Below, in pieces: positions 15,957-23,723 of a stretch of 64,000 nucleotides of DNA. The translations under genes were made by a program, and so were the position numbers. Under the pieces are notes generated by a model. That model did not search any database. It was not told where the DNA came from and saw only the letters and a program-made list of their open reading frames with translations. Numbering within the stretch: the stretch's first letter is position 1; the number at the start of each line of letters is the position of its first letter. This DNA is from Aeromicrobium sp. Root472D3. Lineage in GTDB: Bacteria > Actinomycetota > Actinomycetes > Propionibacteriales > Nocardioidaceae. Location of the stretch: contig NZ_LMET01000003.1 in assembly GCF_001426485.1 (NCBI RefSeq), positions 18,913 through 82,912 of the forward strand. The letters are read 5' to 3'.

Positions 15957-17408
15957 TCAGCCTAGCGGCGCGTCGGCCTCGTCGAGGGGCGTCGTCGGGG
16001 TCTTCGGCCCCAGCGACTTGGTGCGGGCGTCGAGGGCGACGACGGCGCTGATCGCGTTGTGGTCGGACACGACCGGGGTCGTGTAGCGGCCGTTGGTGAT
16101 GCGCACCAGCTGCTTCCACGAGTCGACCTCGAAGTCGGGGGTGACCCAGATGTGGTCGATGTGGGCGCCGGAGTCGAGCACCTCGGTGCTGAACGTGTGG
16201 CCCGTGTTGATGCCGGCGTTCTGGACGTCGTCCGTCAGCAGCTCGGAGTTCGTCAGGCCCTCGCCGCGCATGCGGTCGCCGGGGGTGTCCTGGTCGCGGT
16301 GCGGGCCGGAGTTGAAGTCGCCCGCGTAGATCATGGGCGTGCCGGTCGTGTTGATCGAGCGCATCGTTGCGAGCATGCGGTCGATCTCGCGGGTGCGACG
16401 GGCGTTGGCGTCCTTGCCCTTGCCGTTGTCGAGGTGCACGTCGACGTAGTAGAACGTCCGGCGCGACTCCTTGACGCGGAACTTCGCCCACGTCGTGTCG
16501 CGACCGTCGCCGATGGCGAAGCTGCCGCCGCCGAGCTGCTCGAACAGCGCGGGGCGGAAGAAGATGTACCGGGCCTTCGCGCCGCCCGCGGCCCGCTCGA
16601 AGCCGCGGTCGCCACCGCTGAAGATCGCGTTGGTGACGGCCCCGACGCGGATGCCGCCGGACTCCTGCAGGCCGAAGATGTCGACCTCGTTGTCGTTGAG
16701 GAACTGCGCCATGATGCGGGCGCGCCCCTCGTACCCCTTGCACTTCTCGGAGCACACGTTCCAGGTGGCGACCTTGAACGCGGTCTGGCGGACCGCGGTG
16801 CGGAACGCGACGGGAGCCGAGTACACGCCGACCTGCTCGCCGTTGACGGGCCGCACCTTGACCCAGTACTTCGTGTCGGGGCGCAGGCCCTTGCCGACGA
16901 ACTCGCTGGCCACCCCGACCGTGCGGGCCGCGCGGGCGTCCTGCGTGAAGCCCTCGTCGCGGGCCACCGCGACGTCGAACTGGCGGGCGTTGGGCACGTC
17001 GGCCCAGTCGGCCTGGAAGCCGTTGGCGGTCGATCGGAGGACGTCGAGTCCCTGCACGTCGCCCGGGCGGAGCGTGAAGCGACCCGTGCGGGACGACCGC
17101 ACCTCGTCCTCGCGGACGGCGTCGACGCGGTAGTAGCGGTCGATGCCGGGGGTCGTGGCCGCCAGGTCGTCGAGCGTCACGCTCGTGCCGCGGGCCGGGA
17201 CCGTCGTGCTGGTGGCGGCCGTCAGGGACCGGTCGTCGCCGACCCTGACGACGTACCGGTCGACGTCGTCGTGGCCGGTCCAGTCGAGCTCGACGCTCGT
17301 CGGTGAGAGGGGCGTCGCCGAGACCCGGCTCGGGGCGCCGAGCGGATCGGGCTCGGCATAGGTCGTCGCGAGCCCGCCGGCCAGCAGCGCGACCAGCACG
17401 AGGCTCAC
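15957..17408 (-). CDS. Membrane-anchored fibronectin III / EEP-family phosphohydrolase
   Basis: At least 483 residues: a hydrophobic N-terminal segment, two fibronectin type III-like domains (about 25-210) and an endonuclease/exonuclease/phosphatase domain (about 212-460). Catalytic motifs are TWNVC, GLQESGG, DVHLDN, YAGDFNSG, HIDHIWV and SDHNA. It is probably a secreted or tethered nuclease or phosphodiesterase. The start is problematic. GTG 17408 lacks a Shine-Dalgarno and leaves a short signal. The frame stays open upstream to 17574 and encodes an Arg-rich segment before the hydrophobic stretch, as in a type II anchor. A GGAG 7 nt before GTC 17534 suggests a rare start or a base error. Neighbours are a paralogue upstream and manC downstream. 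Confidence 0.8.
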   Translation of the reverse strand: MSLVLVALLAGGLATTYAEPDPLGAPSRVSATPLSPTSVELDWTGHDDVDRYVVRVGDDRSLTAATSTTVPARGTSVTLDDLAATTPGIDRYYRVDAVREDEVRSSRTGRFTLRPGDVQGLDVLRSTANGFQADWADVPNARQFDVAVARDEGFTQDARAARTVGVASEFVGKGLRPDTKYWVKVRPVNGEQVGVYSAPVAFRTAVRQTAFKVATWNVCSEKCKGYEGRARIMAQFLNDNEVDIFGLQESGGIRVGAVTNAIFSGGDRGFERAAGGAKARYIFFRPALFEQLGGGSFAIGDGRDTTWAKFRVKESRRTFYYVDVHLDNGKGKDANARRTREIDRMLATMRSINTTGTPMIYAGDFNSGPHRDQDTPGDRMRGEGLTNSELLTDDVQNAGINTGHTFSTEVLDSGAHIDHIWVTPDFEVDSWKQLVRITNGRYTTPVVSDHNAISAVVALDARTKSLGPKTPTTPLDEADAPLG

Positions 17409-17614
17409 CGCGACGATCAGCAGGCGGCGCCGGTCGCGCCGGCGCCGGCGGCCCGCCAGGCGTCGCGAGACGGCCGGTGCGGCCGTGGGCTCCGCTCGCC
17501 GGCGCGGGGGTGCGATCTTCCTACGGGTGGCGACGGCAGTGCTCCAGGGACGGACGGGCGGGACAGGGGGATCCTACGGGGCGGCGCGGAACCGGCCCGC
17601 GCCGCCGAGTGCGC

Positions 17615-18865
17615 TCAGGCGCCGATGCGCAGGTCGACGACGACGGGGCTGTGGTCGGACGGGATCGGCTGGACCATGCGTCCCTTGGCGTCCAGGAGCG
17701 CGAAGTTGTACCAGCCGTCGACGCGCACGCGCCACGGGTCGACCCAGACCTTGTCGATGTGGTCGCCCCACTTGTAGCTGATGACGGGCGTGGACCGGAA
17801 GGCGTTGTAGCTGTTCATGTGCTGACGCGACACGTTGCGGGCCAGGTCGTACGCGTCGTAGAGCTTGCGGGCGTTCATGACCGGGCGGGGCGAGTCGCTC
17901 GTCTTGGTCTGCTTGTGCGAGTTGAAGTCGCCGGCGTAGACGACCGGGAGCCGCTGCGGGTTGGCCTGCTTGAGCACCGCGATGAGCTCGTTCATCTCGG
18001 TGCGCCGGTTGTCGGTCGAGGCCTTGGTCTGACCCGTGACGGTGTGGACGTCGACCATCATGAACGTGCGTCCGGTCGACCGCTCGACGAGCTGGGCCCA
18101 CACGGCGTAGCGGCAGCCACCCGAGTGACGACCCAGGAACACGACGCCGGTGGGGCGGTCGGTCTCGGACGTCAGGCGGCACTTGCCACCCGTGGGCTGG
18201 AACGTCGCGGACGGCTTGAGGCCGGGGGCGACGTCGAAGCGCGCGGTCTTGTAGAACAGCCGCTTGGCGCTGTAGCTGATCGCCTCGGTGTAGCCGGGAG
18301 GAGCGATCGACAGCTTGCCGGCCTCCTGCATCGCGACGACGTCGGCGCCCGACGAGCCGACCCGCTCGAGCGCGCCGAGCTGGCGCGAGGCCGCCCAGCT
18401 GTTGCTGGTCGTGCCGAGGACGTCGCACACGTCGCTGCAGACGTTGTAGGTCATGACGCGCACGGGCAGCAGCCCCTGCGCGGGGCCGGGCCGCAGGATC
18501 GTGGTGCGACCCACCACGGTCGACTTCGAGCCGCGCTTCTTGCCGTTGACGCCGCGGACCTGGAAGAAGTAGTCCTTGCCGCGGGTCAGCTTGCGGATCG
18601 TGGTCTTGCTCGACTTCTGCTTGTAGACCTTGGCCTTCTTCATCGAGGAGTACCGCGACACGAAGATCTCGTACTTCTGCGCCCGGCGGGCGTCGGGCCA
18701 GTCCAGCGACAGGCTCGTCTTGTTGGTGCGGCGGTCGTAGTCGGCCTTGACGAACGAGACGAGGCCGACCTTGCTGGGCTTCTTGGAGGCTGCCGAGGCG
18801 GGCTGGGCCTGGAGCCCCGCGACGACGAGGAAGCCGACGAGGGCGGCGGCGAGCGTTCTGCGCAT
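17615..18865 (-). CDS. Secreted EEP-family nuclease/phosphatase with fibronectin-like domain
   Basis: 416 residues. It has a signal peptide (MRRTLAAALVGFLVVAGL, cleavage after ASA near 25), a basic fibronectin III-like domain (about 30-130) and an EEP fold (about 135-415). Catalytic motifs are TYNVCSDVC, AMQEAG, DVHTV, YAGDFNSH, DHIDKVW and SDHSPV. It is a paralogue of the next gene downstream with the same order of domains. Two cysteines in CSDVC parallel CSEKC in the paralogue and probably form a disulfide outside the cell. The substrate is not known; extracellular DNase or sphingomyelinase-like activities both occur in the superfamily. Confidence 0.85.
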   Translation of the reverse strand: MRRTLAAALVGFLVVAGLQAQPASAASKKPSKVGLVSFVKADYDRRTNKTSLSLDWPDARRAQKYEIFVSRYSSMKKAKVYKQKSSKTTIRKLTRGKDYFFQVRGVNGKKRGSKSTVVGRTTILRPGPAQGLLPVRVMTYNVCSDVCDVLGTTSNSWAASRQLGALERVGSSGADVVAMQEAGKLSIAPPGYTEAISYSAKRLFYKTARFDVAPGLKPSATFQPTGGKCRLTSETDRPTGVVFLGRHSGGCRYAVWAQLVERSTGRTFMMVDVHTVTGQTKASTDNRRTEMNELIAVLKQANPQRLPVVYAGDFNSHKQTKTSDSPRPVMNARKLYDAYDLARNVSRQHMNSYNAFRSTPVISYKWGDHIDKVWVDPWRVRVDGWYNFALLDAKGRMVQPIPSDHSPVVVDLRIGA

Positions 18866-19013
18866 GGATGAACCTTCGGGGAGTCGTGTCAGCTGATTGC
18901 GCGGTGCGTGCGCACCACGGCGTCAAGCGGCCCGAGAGGACCAACCATCGCAACAGGATAGGCGAGAATCCGTCACACGAGAAGAACGGGCCTGCCACGC
19001 GTACGCTCGTGCC

Positions 19014-19943
19014 GTGGAGATACTGGCCGAGGTCGTCCGTTCGGGGCTCGTCGAGAGCAGGCACCGGGGGGTGGCCGTGCGGGTCGATCCCGCGGGTGAG
19101 GTCGTCTGGTCGCTGGGCGACCCGGGCACCGTGATCTTCCCGCGGTCGGCCAACAAGCCGCTGCAGGCGATGGGGATGCTGCGGGCGGGGCTGCCGCTCG
19201 ACGGGCGTCTGCTGGCGCTGGCGTCGGCGAGCCACTCCGGCGAGCCGTTCCACCTCGCGGCGGTCCGCGAGATCCTCGCGCTGGCGGGCCTGGACGAGTC
19301 GGCGCTGCAGACGCCGCCGTCCTATCCGCTCGACCCCCACGTGCACGCCGACCACCTGCGTGCCGGTGGCGTCCGCGAGCCGATCTGCATGGACTGCTCG
19401 GGCAAGCACGCCGCGATGCTCCTGACGTGCGTCGTCAACGACTGGGACGTCACGACGTACCTCGAGCCCGACCACCCGCTGCAGCGCGTCGTGACCGAGA
19501 CGTTCACCGACCTGACCGACGGCCCCCCGGCCGTCGTGGGCGTCGACGGCTGCGGCGCCCCGCTGCTCGCGACGCCGCTGCAGCAGCTCGCCCGGGCGAT
19601 CGGCCGCGTCGTGCAGCAGCCGGCCGGGTCGGCGGGTGCCCGCCTGACGGGCGCGATGCGCGAGCACCCCGAGTACGTCAGCGGCAGGGGGCGGGCCGAG
19701 CGGGCGTTGATGCGTGCGATCCCTGGGCTCGTCGCCAAGTCGGGGGCCGAGAGCGTCTTCGTCGTGGCGCTCGACGACGGATCGGCGTTCGCCGTCAAGA
19801 TCGAGGACGGTGCCGAGCGCCCGCTGTACGCGGTCATGGCGCGCATGCTCGAGCTGGCGGGTGTGGAGGCCCCGATCCTGCACGAGCGGCCCGTCGTCCT
19901 GGGGGGCGGCAAGCAGGTCGGAGAGCTCCGCACAGCCTTCTGA
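19014..19943 (+). CDS. Asparaginase II family protein (Rhizobium etli type)
   Basis: 309 residues. It matches the AnsA-like family unrelated to E. coli asparaginases: VRSGLVESRHRGVAV, FPRSANKPLQA, CMDCSGKHAAML, VGVDGCGAP and SGRGR. The Cys/Ser/Lys in CMDCSGKH correspond to the proposed active-site cluster. It should hydrolyse L-asparagine to aspartate and ammonia. GTG 19014 follows TACGCT (19002-19007) by 6 nt, so it is probably leaderless. It is divergent from the secreted EEP gene and lies just upstream of the XRE/HbhA operon, which has its own promoter. Confidence 0.88.
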   Translation: MEILAEVVRSGLVESRHRGVAVRVDPAGEVVWSLGDPGTVIFPRSANKPLQAMGMLRAGLPLDGRLLALASASHSGEPFHLAAVREILALAGLDESALQTPPSYPLDPHVHADHLRAGGVREPICMDCSGKHAAMLLTCVVNDWDVTTYLEPDHPLQRVVTETFTDLTDGPPAVVGVDGCGAPLLATPLQQLARAIGRVVQQPAGSAGARLTGAMREHPEYVSGRGRAERALMRAIPGLVAKSGAESVFVVALDDGSAFAVKIEDGAERPLYAVMARMLELAGVEAPILHERPVVLGGGKQVGELRTAF

Positions 19944-19974
19944 CCTGCGGCGATGCCCGCCTGTGACCCATGTC

Positions 19975-20012
19975 GCAAGCAGTTCTGCTTGCACTTGCTA
20001 ACTTTTGCAAGC
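19975..20012. promoter_or_regulatory. Promoter with four GCAAGC-type half-sites before the XRE/hbhA operon
   Basis: GCAAGC-agttct-GCTTGC (19975-19992) is followed by CTTGC-8 nt-GCAAG (19994-20011, the last half-site continuing to GCAAGC). The two overlap a possible -10 (TAACTT, 19999-20004). They end 12 nt before the XRE gene ATG, as expected for autoregulation by that protein. Confidence 0.65.
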
Positions 20013-20023
20013 ACGATGGAGAC

Positions 20024-20470
20024 ATGGCCAAGCTGAGCATGCACAGGACCGTCGAAGGACTCGGCGAATACTTGCGCGAGCAGCGGGGCCAGGCGCAGAT
20101 GTCGCTTCGCCAGCTCTCCGAGCTGACGGACGTGTCGAATCCGTACCTCAGCCAGATCGAGCGCGGACTGCGTCGTCCGTCGGCAGAGGTCCTGCAGCAG
20201 ATCGCGAAGGCGCTCAGGATCTCCGCCGAGTCGCTCTACGTGCGCGCCGGCATCCTCGATGCCGACGAGCACGGGGCCCGCATGGTCGAGGACGCCATCG
20301 CCCTCGACCCGCGGCTCACCGAGCGTCAGAAGAGCGCGTTGCTCGACATCTACCGCTCCTTCGTCGGCATCGACGAAGCCACCGACAGCGAGCTGGTCAC
20401 GACCGTGACCGCTGCCAACCACCCGGGCGCGTCCCCTCAGGAGACCGCACCCAGCGAGGAGAACGCATGA
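20024..20470 (+). CDS. XRE-family regulator of the HbhA-like operon (Rv0474-like)
   Basis: 148 residues. An N-terminal helix-turn-helix (about 14-70) contains LRQLSELTDVSNPYLSQIERGLRRPSAEVLQQIA, ending ISAESLYVRAGIL, a close match to M. tuberculosis Rv0474. The C-terminal half is acidic and probably dimerises. An upstream ATG at 19970 is in frame but would place translation through the promoter palindromes, so 20024 (GGAG just upstream) is preferred. Its last codon overlaps the HbhA-like start (ATGA). The gene order XRE-hbhA-DUF2516 equals Rv0474-Rv0476. Confidence 0.88.
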   Translation: MAKLSMHRTVEGLGEYLREQRGQAQMSLRQLSELTDVSNPYLSQIERGLRRPSAEVLQQIAKALRISAESLYVRAGILDADEHGARMVEDAIALDPRLTERQKSALLDIYRSFVGIDEATDSELVTTVTAANHPGASPQETAPSEENA

Positions 20471-21249
20471 CCATCACCGACACCATCACGACCCAGGTCA
20501 AGGCCATCGTCGACGACGTGCGCGGCCTGCCCGGCACGATCCGCAAGATCGACGTCGCCGACCTGCAGAAGCAGGCCCAGGACTTCGCGCAGGTCGCCCT
20601 CGGCACCGCCACGAGCACCTACGCCGATCTGTCGAAGAAGAGCGAGGACCTCGTCTCCAAGGCCAAGGGCATGACGGTCGACGACCTCCGCAAGTCCGCC
20701 GACGACCTGCTCGACAAGGCCGAGGACAGCGTCGAGGACGTCGTCGAGGACGTCACGCAGCAGGCCAAGGGCATCGTCGCCGACGCCCAGAAGATCGCCT
20801 TCGACTACGTCTCGGTCGCCAAGGCGCAGGTCACGAAGGTCACGTCGAAGGCCCCCACGACGGCTCGCAAGGCCGCCGAGAAGGTCGACACGACGGTCAA
20901 GAAGACCCCCGAGCCCGCCAAGCGCGCCACGGCCAAGAAGGCTCCCGCGAAGAAGGCCCCGGCCGCCAAGAAGGCGCCCGCGAAGAAGGCTCCGGCCAAG
21001 AAGGCCGGCGCCGCCGCCAGCACGACGACGGCCGCCGCGAAGAAGGCTCCTGCCAAGACGGCCACGGCTGCCAAGAAGGCTCCGGCCAAGACGGCCACGG
21101 CTGCCAAGAAGGCTCCCGCCAAGACCGCGACGGCTGCCAAGAAGGCCCCGGCCAAGACGGCCACGACTGCCAAGAAGGCCGCCTCGAGCGCGTCCGACAC
21201 CGCTGCGAAGGCCACGCCGAGCACGTCGACGTCGTCCGACAACGCCTGA
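20467..21249 (+). CDS. hbhA: HbhA-like heparin-binding hemagglutinin / histone-like Lys-Ala-rich protein
   Basis: 260 residues. The N-terminal about 140 residues are predicted amphipathic helix and coiled coil (DLQKQAQDFAQVALGTATSTYADL). The C-terminal tail (about 145-245) is built of Lys/Ala/Pro repeats, as in mycobacterial HbhA, where the methylated Lys-rich tail binds heparan sulfate. In non-pathogens such proteins may act in envelope, lipid-body or DNA binding. The tail here carries a 33-bp tandem repeat and is longer than in M. tuberculosis. ATG 20467 overlaps the XRE stop. A strong terminator follows. The symbol rests on synteny and architecture; function in this host is inferred. Confidence 0.78.
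   Translation: MTITDTITTQVKAIVDDVRGLPGTIRKIDVADLQKQAQDFAQVALGTATSTYADLSKKSEDLVSKAKGMTVDDLRKSADDLLDKAEDSVEDVVEDVTQQAKGIVADAQKIAFDYVSVAKAQVTKVTSKAPTTARKAAEKVDTTVKKTPEPAKRATAKKAPAKKAPAAKKAPAKKAPAKKAGAAASTTTAAAKKAPAKTATAAKKAPAKTATAAKKAPAKTATAAKKAPAKTATTAKKAASSASDTAAKATPSTSTSSDNA
21034..21165 (+). repeat. 33-bp tandem repeat (four units) in the hbhA-like gene
   Basis: Four 33-bp units at 21034, 21067, 21100 and 21133, plus a 15-bp partial unit, each coding for AAKKAPAKTAT with mostly synonymous differences. Copy number is likely to vary between strains. Confidence 0.9.
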
Positions 21250-21264
21250 TCACGACCGCACCAC

Positions 21265-21301
21265 CCGCGAGGCGGGCTCCCTTCGGGGGCCCGCCTCGCG
21301 G
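21265..21301 (+). terminator. Terminator after the hbhA-like gene
   Basis: 13-bp perfect stem (21265-21277 with 21289-21301), extended by three or four pairs inside (CCC/GGG) around a TTC loop. No U-tract. It lies 15 nt after the hbhA stop. Confidence 0.88.
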
Positions 21302-21321
21302 CGTCCCGGTAGCCTTCGGTC

Positions 21322-21588
21322 ATGTTCGAGTTCCAGAGCACGCTGATGATGGTGGTGTCGATCGCGCTGTTCGTCGCGAAGGGCTTCGCGCTGGTCGACT
21401 GCGTGTCGCGGCGTCCATCGCAGCTCGAGTCGCTCGACACGCTGCCCAAGCAGACGTGGCTGATCATCCTCGCGGTCTCCGTCGTCGCGCACCTCGTCTT
21501 CTGGTACCCGCTCAGCATCCTGAACCTCGTCGGCACGGTGGCCGCGCTGGTGTACCTGGCGCAGGTCAGGGGCTCGATCAGCCGCTGA
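21322..21588 (+). CDS. DUF2516 membrane protein (Rv0476-like)
   Basis: 88 residues with two to three membrane helices (about 7-26, 45-61 and 63-80) and a conserved LVDCVSRRP turn between them. It is a member of DUF2516 with unknown function and is syntenic with Rv0476, downstream of hbhA. ATG 21322 follows TAGCCT (21310-21315) by 6 nt. It therefore has a probable leaderless promoter immediately behind the hbhA terminator and is not simply the last gene of that operon. Confidence 0.85.
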   Translation: MFEFQSTLMMVVSIALFVAKGFALVDCVSRRPSQLESLDTLPKQTWLIILAVSVVAHLVFWYPLSILNLVGTVAALVYLAQVRGSISR

Positions 21589-21668
21589 ATCGCTTTCGGG
21601 GCGCGTTGTCGCGTACGGTCGTGAGGTTGTCCAAATCATCCGCACGACCGAATGATCGGGGGATCTCC

Positions 21669-23348
21669 GTGAGTCAGCAGACTCCCACCTGGCGCGAGCG
21701 CATCGATCCAGTGGTGTTCTACGTGACCGGCGCCATCGCCATCGCCTTCGTCGTCTGGGGCCTCGTCAGCACGCCGAGCCTCGGCACGGCGTCGACCAAC
21801 GCCCAGGACTGGGTGATCACCAACACCGGGTGGTTCTTCGTCCTGACGTCGACGTTCTTCGTCATCTTCGTCATCTGGCTGGCCGCCAGCAAGTACGGCC
21901 GCATCCCGCTCGGCGACGACGGCGAGAAGCCCGAGTTCAACACCGTCTCGTGGATCGCGATGATGTTCAGCGCCGGCATGGGCATCGGCCTGATGTTCTA
22001 CGGCGTCGCCGAGCCGCTGTCGCACTTCGTGACGCCGCCGCCTGGCACGTCCGAGGCCCAGTCGGACGAGGCGTTCCAGACCGCGATGGCGACCACGATG
22101 TTCCACTGGGCGCTGCACCCGTGGGCGATCTACGCCGTCGTCGGCATCGCGATCGCGTACGGCACGTTCCGCAAGGGCCGCTCGCAGCTCATCTCGTCGG
22201 CGTTCCGGCCCCTCATCGGCGCCAAGGCCGACGGGCCCGTCGGACGCGTCATCGACATCCTCGCGATCTTCGCGACCCTGTTCGGCTCGGCCGCCTCGCT
22301 GGGGCTCGGCGCCCTGCAGATCGGCGGCGGCCTGAAGTACAACGGCTGGGTCGACCAGCCGGGCAAGGTCGTCCTCGTGGCGATCATCGTCGTCCTGACG
22401 ATCGCGTTCATCTTCTCGGCGGTCTCGGGCGTCGCGAAGGGCATCCAGTGGCTCTCCAACACCAACATGGTGCTGGCACTGACGCTGGCGGCGTTCGTGT
22501 TCGTCGCGGGCCCGACGCTGCTGATCCTCAACCTGCTGCCGACCGCGCTGGGCGACTACGCCTCCCAGATGACCGAGATGGCCTCGCGCACCGCCGCCAG
22601 CGGCGACGACGAGATGAAGTCGTGGCTCGCCGACTGGACGATCTTCTACTGGGCCTGGTGGGTCAGCTGGACGCCCTTCGTCGGCATGTTCATCGCGCGC
22701 ATCAGCCGCGGTCGCACGATCCGCCAGTTCGTCACGGGCGTCCTGATCGTGCCGTCGCTGGTCAGCCTCGTCTGGTTCGCCGTCTTCGGCGGGACCGCGA
22801 TCGACATCCAGCGCCGGACGGGCGACCTCGTCGACGCCGCCGGGTCCGTCGACAGCGACTCCGCGCTGTTCCAGATGCTCGACCAGCTGCCGATCGCCTC
22901 GGTCACGACGGTGCTCGTCATGGTGCTCGTCGGCATCTTCTTCGTGTCGGGCGCCGACGCGGCCTCGATCGTCATGGGCACCCTGAGCGAGAAGGGGTCG
23001 ACCGAGCCCTCCAAGCGCTCGGTCGTGTTCTGGGGCACCGTGATGGGCGGTGTCGCGGCGATCATGCTGATCATCGGCGGCAACGACGCGCTGGCCGGCC
23101 TGCAGAAGATCACGATCGTCGCGGCCGTCCCGTTCGTGCTCGTCATGGCGGCGCTGTGCGTCTCGCTCTACAAGGACCTGCAGACCGACCCGATGGTCGT
23201 CCGCGACCGTCTGGGTCAGGAGATGGTCGAGGACGCCGTGCTGACGGGCGTCGAGGAGCACGACGGCGAGTTCGTCCTGGTCGTCGAGGCGGCCGAGCCG
23301 TCGCCGTCCGGGTCGGACGCGCCGCGCACCACGGACGACCGGGGCTGA
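21669..23348 (+). CDS. BCCT-family betaine/choline/carnitine transporter
   Basis: 559 residues with about twelve membrane helices. BCCT signatures are the glycine-rich FSAGMGIGLMFYGVAEP in the substrate helix and WAWWVSWTPFVGMFIARISRGRTIRQF. The pattern MGIG fits a Na+-coupled betaine-type carrier used for osmoprotection. The hydrophilic C-terminal tail (about 500-559) is acidic and lacks the basic osmosensor tail of Corynebacterium BetP. Start at GTG 21669 with a G-rich Shine-Dalgarno (GGGGG). TACGGT near 21613 could be the -10, giving a 45-nt leader. A hairpin follows the stop. Confidence 0.93.
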   Translation: MSQQTPTWRERIDPVVFYVTGAIAIAFVVWGLVSTPSLGTASTNAQDWVITNTGWFFVLTSTFFVIFVIWLAASKYGRIPLGDDGEKPEFNTVSWIAMMFSAGMGIGLMFYGVAEPLSHFVTPPPGTSEAQSDEAFQTAMATTMFHWALHPWAIYAVVGIAIAYGTFRKGRSQLISSAFRPLIGAKADGPVGRVIDILAIFATLFGSAASLGLGALQIGGGLKYNGWVDQPGKVVLVAIIVVLTIAFIFSAVSGVAKGIQWLSNTNMVLALTLAAFVFVAGPTLLILNLLPTALGDYASQMTEMASRTAASGDDEMKSWLADWTIFYWAWWVSWTPFVGMFIARISRGRTIRQFVTGVLIVPSLVSLVWFAVFGGTAIDIQRRTGDLVDAAGSVDSDSALFQMLDQLPIASVTTVLVMVLVGIFFVSGADAASIVMGTLSEKGSTEPSKRSVVFWGTVMGGVAAIMLIIGGNDALAGLQKITIVAAVPFVLVMAALCVSLYKDLQTDPMVVRDRLGQEMVEDAVLTGVEEHDGEFVLVVEAAEPSPSGSDAPRTTDDRG

Positions 23349-23353
23349 CCCCG

Positions 23354-23388
23354 CCCCGCCCGGTCCCCGTCAGCGGGGCCGGGCGGGG
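23354..23388. terminator. Bidirectional terminator between the BCCT gene and the 97-residue ORF
   Basis: A 14-bp GC-rich stem (one G-T pair) with a 7-nt loop. It starts 5 nt after the BCCT stop and includes the stop codon of the convergent small gene. Confidence 0.8.
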
Positions 23389-23663
23389 TGCAGCCAGCGG
23401 GTGACGATGCGCAGCAGGTTGCCGAGCTCGGTGTCGGTGTCGACCTCGGGGTGGGTGTCACGCAGGGCGCGGTGCGCCGTGACGAGGCCCGCAAGCCACC
23501 GGGTGACGTCCGGGACGTGCAGCTCGGTGTCGATGTGGCGGTCCGCGACGGCCTCGTGGGCGTAACCGGCCAGGCGTCCCTCGGCGGCGGCGTCGAGCGG
23601 CAGCGCGGGGTCGGTGGCGAGCTGCTCGACGAGCTCGAGCAGTCGGTCCCAGGCGGATTCCAT
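23370..23663 (-). CDS. Conserved hypothetical protein, 97 residues
   Basis: Small, acidic, predicted all-helical protein beginning MESAWDRLLELVEQLATD. It contains no Cys and no motif I recognise, so no function is offered. Coding is supported by consistent third-position GC and by TAGGCT (23675-23670, minus strand) ending 6 nt before the ATG, as at many neighbouring genes. The gene is divergent from alkB, with 60 nt between starts, so an SOS repressor bound at 23689-23704 could affect both. Confidence 0.65.
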   Translation of the reverse strand: MESAWDRLLELVEQLATDPALPLDAAAEGRLAGYAHEAVADRHIDTELHVPDVTRWLAGLVTAHRALRDTHPEVDTDTELGNLLRIVTRWLHPARPR

Positions 23664-23688
23664 GGGTCGAGCCTAGTGCCCCGAGGGC

Positions 23689-23717
23689 TAGAACATGTGT
23701 TCGATCGGGCGTACGAT
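23689..23717. promoter_or_regulatory. SOS (LexA) box and -10 of the alkB-like gene
   Basis: TAGAAC-atgt-GTTCGA (23689-23704) matches the actinobacterial LexA consensus TCGAAC-N4-GTTCGA at 11 of 12 specified positions. TACGAT (23712-23717) follows 7 nt later as -10 and ends 6 nt before the alkB GTG. The box covers the -35 region, so LexA binding would block transcription. Confidence 0.75.
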
Positions 23718-23723
23718 CGTCCG

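Noticed and set aside
17574..19994. An 806-codon minus-strand frame over the asparaginase and secreted EEP genes
   Set aside because: Explained by third-position GC bias; both real genes have full motif sets in other frames.
21034..21165. Tandem 33-bp repeats considered as a CRISPR-like array
   Set aside because: Units are contiguous without spacers and code in frame for Lys/Ala/Pro repeats.
23697..23723. Upstream GTG (23697) as the alkB start
   Set aside because: It lies inside the SOS box and before the -10, so it would not be transcribed.
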